A stretch of 13,735 nt of DNA from an uncultured Sphingobacteriales bacterium (GCA_946887085.1 CAMPKG010000054.1:1-13735); one strand, 5' to 3'. Counted from the stretch's first letter, positions 6,829-13,735 are shown. The notes: generated from the sequence alone by a model not told the origin. A program made the numbers and translations.

Positions 6829-6859
6829 AAAAAAAGCCCCGGTTATGCGGGGCTTTTTT
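6829..6859. terminator. Bidirectional rho-independent terminator between yceI-like gene and obg
   Basis: The stem GCCCCG (6836-6841) pairs with CGGGGC (6848-6853) around a six-base loop, flanked by seven A (6829-6835) and six T (6854-6859) that can extend the pairing and serve as the U-tract in either direction. It ends the YceI-like gene on the plus strand and obg on the minus strand. The obg stop codon (6845-6843) lies in the loop, and the last obg codons form one arm. Confidence 0.92.
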
Positions 6860-7856
6860 CGTTATCTTCTGTCAGCGCTTTCCAGAGCGCGTCTTTCAGT
6901 TGTGTGATACCATTATTCATCACCGAAGAAATAAAGAAATGCGGGATATTCTTGGGTAAGGTCGCAGCTATTTCCTGTTTCAGCTCATCATCCAGCATAT
7001 CGCTTTTGCTGATGGCTATTAGGAATTTCTTATGCAGCAGTTCGGGATTATACTGTTCCAGTTCGTTCAGCAGTATCTCGAATTCTTTCTTGTGATCATC
7101 GCTGTCGGCGGGTATCATGAACAGCAAAACCGGGTTGCGCTCAATATGCCTGAGGAACCTGTGTCCTAAACCTTTGCCTTCAGCTGCACCTTCAATGATA
7201 CCTGGCAGGTCGGCCATGCAAAACGACTTATTGTCGCGATAAGGCACCATACCCAGCTGCGGCGTCAGTGTGGTAAAAGCGTAGTTGGCGATCTTGGGCT
7301 TTGCTGCGCTCACTACTGAAAGCAGTGTTGACTTACCTGCATTCGGGAAACCGACAAGGCCCACATCGGCCAGGATCTTCAGCTCAAGATATTTCCAGCC
7401 CTCGATTCCCATTTCGCCGGGCTGAGCATGCTCGGGCGCCTGGTTGGTGGGTGTAGCGAAATTGCTGTTACCCAGTCCACCGCGACCTCCGCGCAGCCAG
7501 ATTATTTCCTGGCCGTCTTCCAGTACCTCCGCCTCAACCTCCTCAGTTTCCTGGTCACGTGCAATGGTGCCTAACGGTACTTCTATAATAATATCCTCAC
7601 CGTCGCGGCCGGTGCAATTGTTTTTGCTACCGTTCTCACCGTTTTCCGCAAGTACATTTTTATGGTACCGAAGATGCAGCAGCGTCCAGAGCTGCGCGTT
7701 GCCTTTTAAAATAATATGGCCTCCGCGTCCACCGTCGCCGCCGTCAGGGCCAGCCTGCGGGTTGAACTTGGTACGTGCAAAATGCGAGCTGCCGGCTCCG
7801 CCTTTACCGGACCGGCAGAATACGCGTATATAATCTACAAAATTTCCTTTCTCCAC
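6843..7856 (-). CDS. obg: Obg/CgtA family GTPase, ribosome assembly
   Basis: Protein of 337 residues. Residues 1-158 form the glycine-rich Obg fold ([30 protein letters not shown]) and 159-330 the GTPase domain, with P-loop GFPNAGKS (169-176), switch I TTLTP (195-199) and DLPG (216-219). Obg binds the large ribosomal subunit during its maturation. The G4 motif reads SKSD (283-286) in place of NKxD, and G5 is SSV; I recall similar S/TKSD in other Bacteroidota. The C-terminal OCT domain found in some Gram-positives is absent. The start is GTG at 7856, overlapping the adk stop by one base (TAGTG), so translation is probably coupled; no other start fits the conserved FVDYIRV opening. The stop lies inside the terminator loop. 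Confidence 0.96.
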   Translation of the reverse strand: MEKGNFVDYIRVFCRSGKGGAGSSHFARTKFNPQAGPDGGDGGRGGHIILKGNAQLWTLLHLRYHKNVLAENGENGSKNNCTGRDGEDIIIEVPLGTIARDQETEEVEAEVLEDGQEIIWLRGGRGGLGNSNFATPTNQAPEHAQPGEMGIEGWKYLELKILADVGLVGFPNAGKSTLLSVVSAAKPKIANYAFTTLTPQLGMVPYRDNKSFCMADLPGIIEGAAEGKGLGHRFLRHIERNPVLLFMIPADSDDHKKEFEILLNELEQYNPELLHKKFLIAISKSDMLDDELKQEIAATLPKNIPHFFISSVMNNGITQLKDALWKALTEDNEKSPA

Positions 7857-8437
7857 TACGCTGGTAACAAATACTTGTCTACTTCCCTTGAGAGTAATTT
7901 GAAGGTTTCTTCAATATTGCCATCGCCTTTTACGCGCTCCAGTTTGCCATGAGCAAAATAATAGCCGGCAACAGGTTCGGTTTTGGCGTGGTATTCTTTG
8001 ATGCGTTTCAGGATCACCTCTTCATTGTCGTCGCTGCGGCCGGAGGTTGCGCCCCTGCCCAGCAGGCGGGTGATCAGTTCAGGCTCAGGCACTTCCAGTG
8101 CCAGTACCAGGTGTATCTCTGTGTTTTTGAATTCAAGCAATTTGTCCAGTGCCTCGGCCTGTGCCTTGGTGCGTGGAAAACCATCAAAGATGAAGCCGCG
8201 TGCTTCCGGGCTTTCATCTATTTTGCTGCTGATCATTCCTATCACTACTTCATCCGGTACAAGCATTCCCTGGTCCATGAATTTTTTGGCCTCAACACCC
8301 AGCGGCGTTTTACGGGTAACCTCATCGCGCAACAGATCGCCTGTGGAGATATGCTGCAATTGGTAAGTCTTTGTGATGTTCGCCGATTGAGTTCCTTTTC
8401 CACTACCCGGGGGACCAAACAAGATCAAATTAAACAT
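7856..8437 (-). CDS. adk: Adenylate kinase, short-LID form
   Basis: Protein of 193 residues that interconverts ATP plus AMP with two ADP in the cytoplasm. It has the P-loop GPPGSGKGT (8-16), [10 protein letters not shown] (31-40), the AMP-binding DGFPRT (85-90), and [13 protein letters not shown] with the LID region. The LID is the short type (about 128-137), lacking the zinc-finger-like insertion of longer bacterial enzymes, which accounts for the length below about 215. It lies upstream of obg in a two-gene unit with a one-base stop/start overlap, an arrangement often seen in Bacteroidota. A perfect TAnnTTTG element stands about 22 bases before the ATG, so it seems to have its own promoter instead of depending on rluE, which ends 101 bases upstream. 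Confidence 0.96.
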   Translation of the reverse strand: MFNLILFGPPGSGKGTQSANITKTYQLQHISTGDLLRDEVTRKTPLGVEAKKFMDQGMLVPDEVVIGMISSKIDESPEARGFIFDGFPRTKAQAEALDKLLEFKNTEIHLVLALEVPEPELITRLLGRGATSGRSDDNEEVILKRIKEYHAKTEPVAGYYFAHGKLERVKGDGNIEETFKLLSREVDKYLLPA

Positions 8438-8459
8438 ATATACTAACTAAGATTGGGCA

Positions 8460-8494
8460 CAAAAATAAGTATACAATTGGATTACTGACAAAAA
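8460..8494 (-). promoter_or_regulatory. Promoter of the adk-obg operon
   Basis: On the minus strand TTTTTG (8494-8489) is followed after 21 bases by TATTTTTG (8467-8460), matching the Bacteroidota -33 TTTG and -7 TAnnTTTG elements at plausible spacing. The adk ATG lies 22 bases beyond, giving a predicted leader of roughly 15 bases. This is the most complete promoter in the window. Confidence 0.6.
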
Positions 8495-8538
8495 GTATTA
8501 AAAAGAATCTAATAATTAACCTGAATTTTACCTGCTTA

Positions 8539-9129
8539 TCATTGTTTATTGAACAACAATGCCTTCTCGCTTTCATGTAATTCACGATAACTACCTGGTT
8601 CCATCCCTTCAATAGTTACATCACCAATACTATGCCGTATCAATCGCAGTGTGGGAAAGCCGACGGCTGCTGTCATTCTTCTTACCTGCCTGTTCTTGCC
8701 TTCGGTAAGTGTGAGCGATAACCACGAGGTTGGAATATTTTTTCGGAAACGAATAGGCGGGTTGCGGTCAGGAACTTGTGGCTGTTCGGTCATCAATTTT
8801 GCGATCGCCGGTTTTGTGCGATGTTGTTTGCCGTTGATGTTGATGCTGACACCGGTTGAAAGTTTTTTGATCGCTTCATCATTTATGACTCCTTCAACCT
8901 GTACCCAATAAGTTCGCTGATGTTCAAATTTCGGATCGAGTAAACGATGCGTTAGTTCTTTATCGTTGGTCAGAATAAGCAGTCCCTCGCTGTCGTAATC
9001 GAGCCGGCCAACCGGGTAAATATTTTTCTCAATTCCCTCAAAAAACGCCGAAAGTGTCATTTTCTCACCTTCCGCCGAAAATTGCGAAAGGACGTTAAAT
9101 GGCTTGTAAAAAATGAGATAACGTTTCAT
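8539..9129 (-). CDS. rluE: 23S rRNA pseudouridine synthase, RluE-like
   Basis: Protein of 196 residues from ATG 9129, which gives the expected opening KRYLIFYKPFNVLSQFS; an in-frame TTG 12 codons upstream (9165) has no support. It belongs to the RsuA/RluB/RluE/RluF family, with the catalytic aspartate at 44 in GRLDYDSEGLLILTND. RluE-specific features include RNPPIRFRK (122-130), IPTSWLSLTL, GKNRQVRRM (144-152) and GFPTLRLIRHSIGD. E. coli RluE makes pseudouridine 2457 in 23S rRNA; the same site is likely but not proven here. There is no N-terminal S4 domain, as in RluE. A terminator hairpin 59 bases upstream of the start shields it from batB-batC transcription; its own promoter is not clear. 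Confidence 0.9.
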   Translation of the reverse strand: MKRYLIFYKPFNVLSQFSAEGEKMTLSAFFEGIEKNIYPVGRLDYDSEGLLILTNDKELTHRLLDPKFEHQRTYWVQVEGVINDEAIKKLSTGVSININGKQHRTKPAIAKLMTEQPQVPDRNPPIRFRKNIPTSWLSLTLTEGKNRQVRRMTAAVGFPTLRLIRHSIGDVTIEGMEPGSYRELHESEKALLFNKQ

Positions 9130-9176
9130 GAAAAAAATGTGATCGGCTGAAACATGCTGTGGCAAAGGCTTTCAAG

Positions 9177-9217
9177 AGAAAAGAAAAAGTCCGGCTGCTT
9201 TTTTCAAACGCCGGACT
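9177..9217 (-). terminator. Rho-independent terminator on the minus strand
   Basis: On the minus strand an eight-base-pair perfect stem, AGTCCGGC (9217-9210) with GCCGGACT (9195-9188), encloses a 14-base A-rich loop and is followed by TTTTTCTTTTC (9187-9177). It would end transcripts of batB-batC about 195 bases after the batC stop, or act as an attenuator if rluE is transcribed from a promoter further upstream. Confidence 0.75.
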
Positions 9218-9412
9218 CTTATAAAGGATGGGTTAGTAAGTACAATCCTATCACAATATTAAAAAGAATTTTTTCGACTAAAAAAAATTATTTGAACTTT
9301 TTTTTGGAGGCTGTTGAAAAGCTGTGAACAACCTCGGGCAGATTTCGGTTCAACATCGAACAAATTTCACGCAACATGCAATATCATTTGTGCATCATCG
9401 CGACGAAAAAAA
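9218..9412. other. AT-rich non-coding stretch between batC and the terminator, with DnaA-box-like words
   Basis: There is no credible reading frame on either strand. The stretch holds an A/T-rich tract (about 9250-9305) beside TGTTGAAAA (9312-9320) and TGTGAACAA (9323-9331). Each word has two mismatches from the DnaA-box complement TGTGGATAA, and they are spaced 11 bases apart. One-mismatch promoter-like TAGGATTG lies on the minus strand at 9250-9243. The stretch could be the long 3' untranslated region of batC, a small RNA, the rluE leader, or a protein-binding site; none is established. Confidence 0.4.
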
Positions 9413-10105
9413 TCACCAATCTTTTTCAACACGCGATGGTGAGCCTTTTGCTTTTTGCATTTTATCGTGCAGCTTTTTTTCTTCCTGTTGCAATGCATTC
9501 AGCAATTGATCGGCCTGTTGTTTTGATAGCTTGCTTGGTTGCGGTTGTTGCTGTTTGTCCTGTTGATCTTCTTTTTGTTGCTGCTCTTGTTTGTTTTGCT
9601 CTTCCTGCTTTTTCTGTTCGTCGTTTTTGTCTTTATCCTTGTCTTGCTGGTTGTTGTTACCGCCGCTGCCTCCTTGTTTTTTCATCATGGCCAGTGCGTA
9701 ACTCAGGTTGTATTTCGCATCGGCATCACCGGGGTTCTCGCGTAATGCCTGTTTATAGGCATCAACCGCCTCCTTCCATTTCTTCTCTTCCATCCAGGTA
9801 TTGCCCGTATTGTAGTTAGCAGCAGAGCGGCCTGTTTTATCGGTGGCCGATTTTGCAGCAGCGGCCATTATCTTCCTCGACTGCTCCAGGTCTTTCTGCC
9901 GGTATAGCGAGTTGCCAAGGTTGAACAATCCCGGGGTGAACGATGGATCTTTCGACAATGCTTCCTGGTACAACATGGCGGCATCTTTATACCGCTGCTG
10001 GCGATAAAGCTCATTACCTTCGCGCACCAGTTTTTTCGTTTGCGCCGCGGTGGCTGTTGTTATCAGCAACAGCAATATTGATCCTATATATCTTCTTCCC
10101 CTCAT
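9413..10105 (-). CDS. batC: BatC-like tetratricopeptide-repeat protein
   Basis: Exported protein of 230 residues. A signal peptide covers about 1-21 (MRGRRY, then a hydrophobic stretch ending ATAA). Three TPR units follow at roughly 24-56, 57-90 and 95-128 (GNELYRQQRYKDAAMLYQEAL; FNLGNSLYRQKDLEQS; YNTGNTWMEEKKWKEAVDAY), then DAKYNLSYALAMMKKQ, a low-complexity Gln/Lys/Asp/Glu stretch (about 150-190), and a conserved tail LSKQQADQLLNALQQEEKK ending in EKDW. This architecture matches BatC of the Bacteroidota Bat (Bacteroides aerotolerance) cluster, a periplasmic scaffold partner of the VWA-domain Bat proteins. Its ATG overlaps the batB stop as ATGA, so the two are translationally coupled. No batD or batE follows. 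Confidence 0.88.
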   Translation of the reverse strand: MRGRRYIGSILLLLITTATAAQTKKLVREGNELYRQQRYKDAAMLYQEALSKDPSFTPGLFNLGNSLYRQKDLEQSRKIMAAAAKSATDKTGRSAANYNTGNTWMEEKKWKEAVDAYKQALRENPGDADAKYNLSYALAMMKKQGGSGGNNNQQDKDKDKNDEQKKQEEQNKQEQQQKEDQQDKQQQPQPSKLSKQQADQLLNALQQEEKKLHDKMQKAKGSPSRVEKDW

Positions 10106-11112
10106 GTCGTTTTCGTTTTAACCTTCAGCCCCGATCCCGGCAGCATCCAATCGATAGCAAGCAGCAAAACTGCCAACCCAAGGAACCACTGAAAATAACT
10201 ATCGTATTCGGTGAACATGGAAGCGCCCAGGTTCTTCTGCTCCATACCGTTGATCTCATCGACCAGTCGGTCGGCGGCATCGTCGGTATTTCTCAATAAA
10301 GTATATGTGCCTTTGCCTTCTGCTGCTATTGTTTTCAGTTCCTGCTCATTCAGCTTGCTGATGACGGGATTGCCCTGGTCATCCAGCTTTACTGCTCTTG
10401 TTTCGGGATCGTATAACGTAGTGCCCTGCGGGGAACCTATCCCTATGGTGTGGATCACAACGCCTGTTTCCAAAGCTTCTTTCACTTTTTCAACGGCATG
10501 ATCATCATGATCCTCGCCATCTGATATCAGCACGAGGGCTTTATATTTCCGCTCTTTTTCCGAGAACGAATTTTTCGCAAGTTCTATAGCGTCGCTGATC
10601 ACTGTGCCTTGCGTAGGTACCGCATCCGGCGTTACATTTTGCAGCATCATCTTCATCGCACCATAGTCAACCGTAAGCGGCACCTGCAGGTAGGCCCTTC
10701 CCGCAAACACCACCAGCGCCACGCGGTTATTCTTCATCTTGTCCATCATGCGCTGCACCAGTTGTTTGGCGCGCGTCAGTCTGTCGGGCTGGATGTCTTT
10801 AGCCAGCATGCTCTTGCTCACATCAAGTGCTATTACTACATCGATGCCCTTCCGTTGTACTTCATCCCTGCCCGTGCTCATCTGCAGGTTCGCAGCACCA
10901 ACTATCACACAGGCAAGTGCGAGGGTTGCTAAAAGAAATTTCAAAGTGGCTCTTCCCGGGATAAAGCCAACGAGTTGCGATTTGATTAGCCGCTCATCGC
11001 CCAGGCGGCGCAGCTTGTCTTTCCGCCAGTTCACCATCCAGATAAACAACACCACCAGGATCGGTATCAGCCCAAGTGCGAACAAATAAGATATATGCTG
11101 GAAGCGGAGCAT
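10102..11112 (-). CDS. batB: BatB-like von Willebrand factor A domain membrane protein
   Basis: Membrane protein of 336 residues. Two transmembrane segments near the start (about 8-27 and 55-74) and one near the end (307-323) flank a VWA domain (about 89-290). Its metal-ion-dependent adhesion site is intact: DVSKS with Asp97, Ser99 and Ser101, threonine in the PTQGT segment near 167-170, and Asp198 in ISDGED. The order of segments and the FQWFLGLAVLLL tail match the Bat-type VWA proteins (BatA/BatB) of Bacteroidota, implicated in stress or oxygen tolerance and usually encoded with a MoxR ATPase and a DUF58 protein. None of these is adjacent: the gene starts its own operon divergent from the helicase. 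BatA and BatB are similar; the downstream BatC favours BatB. Confidence 0.85.
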   Translation of the reverse strand: MLRFQHISYLFALGLIPILVVLFIWMVNWRKDKLRRLGDERLIKSQLVGFIPGRATLKFLLATLALACVIVGAANLQMSTGRDEVQRKGIDVVIALDVSKSMLAKDIQPDRLTRAKQLVQRMMDKMKNNRVALVVFAGRAYLQVPLTVDYGAMKMMLQNVTPDAVPTQGTVISDAIELAKNSFSEKERKYKALVLISDGEDHDDHAVEKVKEALETGVVIHTIGIGSPQGTTLYDPETRAVKLDDQGNPVISKLNEQELKTIAAEGKGTYTLLRNTDDAADRLVDEINGMEQKNLGASMFTEYDSYFQWFLGLAVLLLAIDWMLPGSGLKVKTKTT

Positions 11113-11115
11113 TCG

Positions 11116-11123
11116 TAAAGATA
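11116..11123 (-). promoter_or_regulatory. Possible -7 element for batB-batC
   Basis: On the minus strand this reads TATCTTTA, one mismatch from TAnnTTTG, and it ends three bases before the batB ATG. Such placement would give a leaderless mRNA, as proposed for tadA and the helicase, but the match is weaker. The 132-base divergent region (11113-11244) must carry promoters for both genes. Confidence 0.3.
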
Positions 11124-11231
11124 ACCAGGAAGCAAATTTAATTTCGAAAGACGTGCATACGCGGTGGAAAAATTATGATTTTATATTTCCTTAACAGCCT
11201 GCACGCGCCATGTTTTTGAGGGCCAAAAACG

Positions 11232-11239
11232 TAGCTTTG
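11232..11239 (+). promoter_or_regulatory. TAnnTTTG -7 element five bases before the helicase start
   Basis: TAGCTTTG is a perfect consensus match, followed by CAACT and then the ATG at 11245. The predicted transcription start lies at or next to the start codon, so the mRNA would be leaderless. CTTTGCAACT is identical to the segment in front of hemH (273-282). No convincing -33 element is seen. Confidence 0.55.
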
Positions 11240-11244
11240 CAACT

Positions 11245-13539
11245 ATGCAAGATTACCTGAAGGGATTAAATGACCGGCAACGGATAGCTGTAGAACATAT
11301 AGACGGGCCATTGATGATCGTTGCAGGTGCGGGAAGCGGAAAGACCAAAGTACTCACCACACGCATAGCTCACCTCATGCATCATGGTATTGATGCTTTT
11401 AACATATTGGCGCTGACGTTTACCAACAAGGCCGCTGCCGAAATGAAGGAAAGGGTGGAGAAGATATTGGGCAACACAGAGGCGCGTAATCTTTATATCG
11501 GAACTTTTCACTCGGTATTTGCGCGCATACTCAGGGCTGAGGCCAACAAGCTGGGCTACCCCAACAACTTTACTATTTATGATACGGATGATGCGAAATC
11601 GGTGATCAAGGGGATAGTCAACGACATGAATCTTGACGATAAGCATTACAAGCCATCGTATATCTATAACCGCATATCCGCTGCGAAGAACAGCCTGATA
11701 GATCCGGTTACTTATAAGCAGGACAACCATATACAAACAGAAGACGCCCGCAGCAACCGCCCGCTGCTGGGTGAGATCTACGAGTCGTATGCCAAACGTT
11801 GTTTCCGCAACGGTGCCATGGACTTCGACGACCTGTTGTTCAAAATGTATGTGCTGCTCACGCATTTTCCTGATGTGCTGGCCAAATACCAGCACCGCTT
11901 CAAGTATATACTGATAGACGAGTACCAGGATACCAACCTTGCGCAATACCAGATCATAAAAATGCTGGGTGCAGTGCACGAGAACATCTGCGTGGTGGGC
12001 GATGATGCACAGAGTATCTATTCCTTCCGCGGGGCTACGGTACAAAACATCCTGCAGTTCCAGGACGACTATGAGGACGTGCACATTGTGAAGTTGGAGC
12101 AGAACTACCGGAGCACACAGGTGATATTGAATGTAGCTAACCAGGTCATTTCCAATAACAAGAACCAGATACCTAAATCGCTGTGGACTGACAATAGCGA
12201 AGGTGAAAAGATAATCCTGGTACGCACGCTTACTGATAATGATGAAGGAAGGTTTGTGGCTGATTCCATCACCGAGATGAAGCTGCGCAATCATTATCAT
12301 AATAAAGACTTTGTGGTGCTCTACCGCACCAATGCACAGAGTCGCTCTTTTGAGGAGAGCCTGAGGCGGATGAACATACCCTACAAACTGGTGGGTGGTG
12401 TATCCTTCTATCAACGGAAGGAGATCAAAGATTTCCTGGCTTACCTGCGCATTATTGTGAATACACGCGACGAGGAGAACCTCAAGCGGATCATCAACTA
12501 CCCGGCCCGCGGTATTGGTAAAACGAGCATTGAAAGAGTACTGATAGCAGCCAACCAGTATGATAAAACCATGTGGGATACGCTGGAGATGCCGGATGCC
12601 GCCGGGTTGAAAGGAGCGGCTGCTTCTTCTATCGAGCAATTCGTGGTGATGATACGCAGCTTCCAGGTGATGCTGGAAAAACAAAATGCTTATGATGTTG
12701 CTTTTGCTGTTGGCAAGCACACCGGCCTGGTGCAGGAGCTGTATAACGATAAGTCGGTAGAAGGCCTGGCGCGTTACGAGAACGTGCAGGAACTATTGAA
12801 CTCGATAAAAGAATTTACCGAGACGCCGGATGAAGAAGGTGAGCTCCGCGATAAAAGCCTGGGCAGTTACCTGCAGCAGATCACACTGCTGACGGATGCG
12901 GACACGAAGGACGACGAGAATGCAGACACCGTGAAGCTGATGACCATACATGCTGCCAAGGGTTTGGAATTTCCCTGCGTGTTTGTAGTGGGTTTGGAAG
13001 AGAATCTTTTCCCTAACGCTATGAGCCTGTACGACCGGGCCGACCTGGAAGAAGAGCGTCGTTTATTTTATGTAGCCATCACGCGTGCGAAAGACCGCCT
13101 TTGGGTGACTTATGCCAACAGCCGTTACCGTTTTGGCAACCTGATACAAAATGAGCCCAGCCGTTTTATTGAAGAGATACCAGCTACCTATCTCGACAGA
13201 ACGTTTACCGGCATCGGCAGCAAAGGAGGCCAGGGTTCGGTAGGTGGGTTCGGCAATATGCTCAACCAGTCATTCGAGCGGATGCCTTCTTTAAAAAAAC
13301 TGGCTGAAAAATTACAGCAACCTGCGGCAGTGGCTCATCAGCCAACTTCCGACTTTAAGGCCGATGACCCCATGGAGATGGAAACAGGTATGAAGATCGA
13401 GCACCAGAAATTCGGCTTCGGTACCATAACTTCGGTAGAAGGGGGAGTAAACAACAGGATAGCCACCATCCAGTTTGAAGGCGGGCATGGGCAGAAGAAG
13501 ATCATGCTCAACTTTGCTAAACTGAGAATAGTGAGATAA
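11245..13539 (+). CDS. UvrD/PcrA-family ATP-dependent DNA helicase
   Basis: Superfamily 1A helicase of 764 residues. All motifs are intact: Q-motif LNDRQRIAV, Walker A AGAGSGKT (27-34), LALTFTNKAAAEM (55-67), GTFHS (86-90), Walker B LIDEYQDT (223-230), VVGDDAQSIYSFRGA (250-264), EQNYRS (285-290), TIHAAKGLEF (567-576) and EEERRLFYVAITRAK (602-616). The C-terminal 50 residues (HQKFGFGTI, then IQFEGG and LNFAKLRIV) form the Tudor-like module found in PcrA/UvrD, which contacts RNA polymerase in characterised homologues. It unwinds DNA 3' to 5' in nucleotide excision repair, mismatch repair and removal of replication or transcription blocks. The ATG at 11245 is set by the adjacent promoter motif. 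The choice between pcrA and uvrD names is not settled, so no symbol is given. Confidence 0.95.
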   Translation: MQDYLKGLNDRQRIAVEHIDGPLMIVAGAGSGKTKVLTTRIAHLMHHGIDAFNILALTFTNKAAAEMKERVEKILGNTEARNLYIGTFHSVFARILRAEANKLGYPNNFTIYDTDDAKSVIKGIVNDMNLDDKHYKPSYIYNRISAAKNSLIDPVTYKQDNHIQTEDARSNRPLLGEIYESYAKRCFRNGAMDFDDLLFKMYVLLTHFPDVLAKYQHRFKYILIDEYQDTNLAQYQIIKMLGAVHENICVVGDDAQSIYSFRGATVQNILQFQDDYEDVHIVKLEQNYRSTQVILNVANQVISNNKNQIPKSLWTDNSEGEKIILVRTLTDNDEGRFVADSITEMKLRNHYHNKDFVVLYRTNAQSRSFEESLRRMNIPYKLVGGVSFYQRKEIKDFLAYLRIIVNTRDEENLKRIINYPARGIGKTSIERVLIAANQYDKTMWDTLEMPDAAGLKGAAASSIEQFVVMIRSFQVMLEKQNAYDVAFAVGKHTGLVQELYNDKSVEGLARYENVQELLNSIKEFTETPDEEGELRDKSLGSYLQQITLLTDADTKDDENADTVKLMTIHAAKGLEFPCVFVVGLEENLFPNAMSLYDRADLEEERRLFYVAITRAKDRLWVTYANSRYRFGNLIQNEPSRFIEEIPATYLDRTFTGIGSKGGQGSVGGFGNMLNQSFERMPSLKKLAEKLQQPAAVAHQPTSDFKADDPMEMETGMKIEHQKFGFGTITSVEGGVNNRIATIQFEGGHGQKKIMLNFAKLRIVR

Positions 13540-13552
13540 AGTCTTATACGAA

Positions 13553-13582
13553 ATAAAAAAGCCCCGTTTATCGGGGCTTCTC
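13553..13582. terminator. Shared terminator hairpin after the helicase gene
   Basis: GCCCCG (13561-13566) pairs with CGGGGC (13572-13577) around the five-base loop TTTAT. On the minus strand the stem is followed by TTTTTTATTT, a strong U-tract; on the plus strand the tail is only TTCTC, so it works better for the minus-strand gene. That gene's stop codon (13570-13568) lies in the loop. The helicase stop is 21 bases upstream of the stem. Confidence 0.85.
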
Positions 13583-13735
13583 AAATCTCATTTCTTTCAG
13601 CACAAACGAATTATCGCTCGTTCGGAGCTTTAATAATATATACAACTGGAAATTGCCGGTGGAGGTAACCAGGTTACCAATGGCGTAGCGTGAGTTGTTA
13701 TTGGGTGCAGTACCATTCTGCATCACCACGAATTC
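13568..13735 (-). CDS. C-terminal 55 residues of an unidentified protein (truncated by window edge)
   Basis: The minus strand from 13735 is open for 55 codons to a TAA at 13570-13568. The peptide has YAIGNLVTSTGNFQLYILLK, then LRTSDNSFVLKEMRFEKPR, looks like alternating beta strands, and lacks any motif I can name. The in-frame openness up to the window edge, the codon pattern and the strong minus-strand terminator right at its stop support a real gene. Its last codons form one arm of that terminator and the stop is in the loop. The function cannot be judged from this fragment. Confidence 0.7.
   Translation of the reverse strand, partial: EFVVMQNGTAPNNNSRYAIGNLVTSTGNFQLYILLKLRTSDNSFVLKEMRFEKPR

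Noticed and set aside
8430..8612. Minus-strand 60-codon frame spanning the rluE end and the adk leader
   Set aside because: It overlaps the 3' end of rluE in another frame and covers the adk promoter, with no family resemblance.
9130..9165. Upstream TTG start for the RluE-like protein adding 12 residues
   Set aside because: The family begins at the KRYLIFYKPFNVLSQF segment right after ATG 9129, and the extra residues look like untranslated leader.
9424..9720. Repetitive Q/K/E/D-coding tract considered as a DNA repeat or CRISPR-like array
   Set aside because: There are no regularly spaced identical units. It is a low-complexity linker inside the BatC-like protein, common in that family.
9539..9745. 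Plus-strand frame encoding a very hydrophobic Leu/Phe/Val peptide
   Set aside because: It is the antisense of the Gln/Lys/Glu-rich low-complexity part of batC, which automatically reads as hydrophobic residues on the other strand.
11266..12720. Long open frame (484 codons) on the minus strand inside the helicase gene
   Set aside because: It is fully antisense to an intact SF1 helicase with all motifs, and its translation is rich in His, Val and Ile with no domain. It is a codon-bias shadow.

Overview
This window looks like ordinary chromosomal housekeeping DNA from a member of the Bacteroidota, most likely a Chitinophagaceae-like bacterium (order-level guess only). The evidence is the promoter motif TAnnTTTG in front of several genes, an adk-obg pair in which Obg is short and carries a non-asparagine G4 motif, a BatB/BatC aerotolerance-type pair ending in EKDW, a CopD/HemJ-type protoporphyrinogen oxidase, and weak or absent Shine-Dalgarno sequences. 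I see no mobile element, CRISPR array, tRNA or rRNA, and no clear sign of horizontal transfer.

Layout. Positions 1-1890 are a heme-synthesis block: hemA (minus strand, only its first 52 codons inside the window) diverges from hemH and hemJ, followed by a small orphan gene (1948-2211). mnmE (2218-3576, minus) converges on that gene and diverges from dtd. dtd, tadA, a Rieske-type 2Fe-2S protein and an S66 LD-carboxypeptidase form a tight plus-strand run (3662-5810). A rhodanese-like gene (5800-6099, minus) overlaps the end of that run tail to tail and diverges from a YceI-like lipoprotein (6163-6816). A bidirectional terminator separates the lipoprotein from obg, adk and rluE (all minus, 6843-9129). 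A 283-base gap (9130-9412) holds a minus-strand terminator and an AT-rich stretch with two DnaA-box-like words. batC and batB (minus, 9413-11112) follow, then the divergent UvrD/PcrA helicase (11245-13539) and, behind a second shared terminator, the 3' end of an unidentified minus-strand gene running off the right edge.

Functional themes. Heme: hemA (first committed step), hemJ (penultimate) and hemH (last). Translation fidelity and RNA modification: mnmE, dtd, tadA and rluE, with obg in ribosome assembly. Envelope: LD-carboxypeptidase, the YceI lipoprotein and the Bat proteins.

No undescribed multi-gene system is apparent. The observations most worth a second look are structural: two convergent gene pairs in which the minus-strand gene's stop codon sits in the terminator loop; TAnnTTTG promoters placed five bases before the start codon, implying leaderless mRNAs; an imperfect inverted repeat carrying the mnmE promoter; an internal cysteine cluster in ferrochelatase suggesting an iron-sulfur centre; and the batC-rluE gap.
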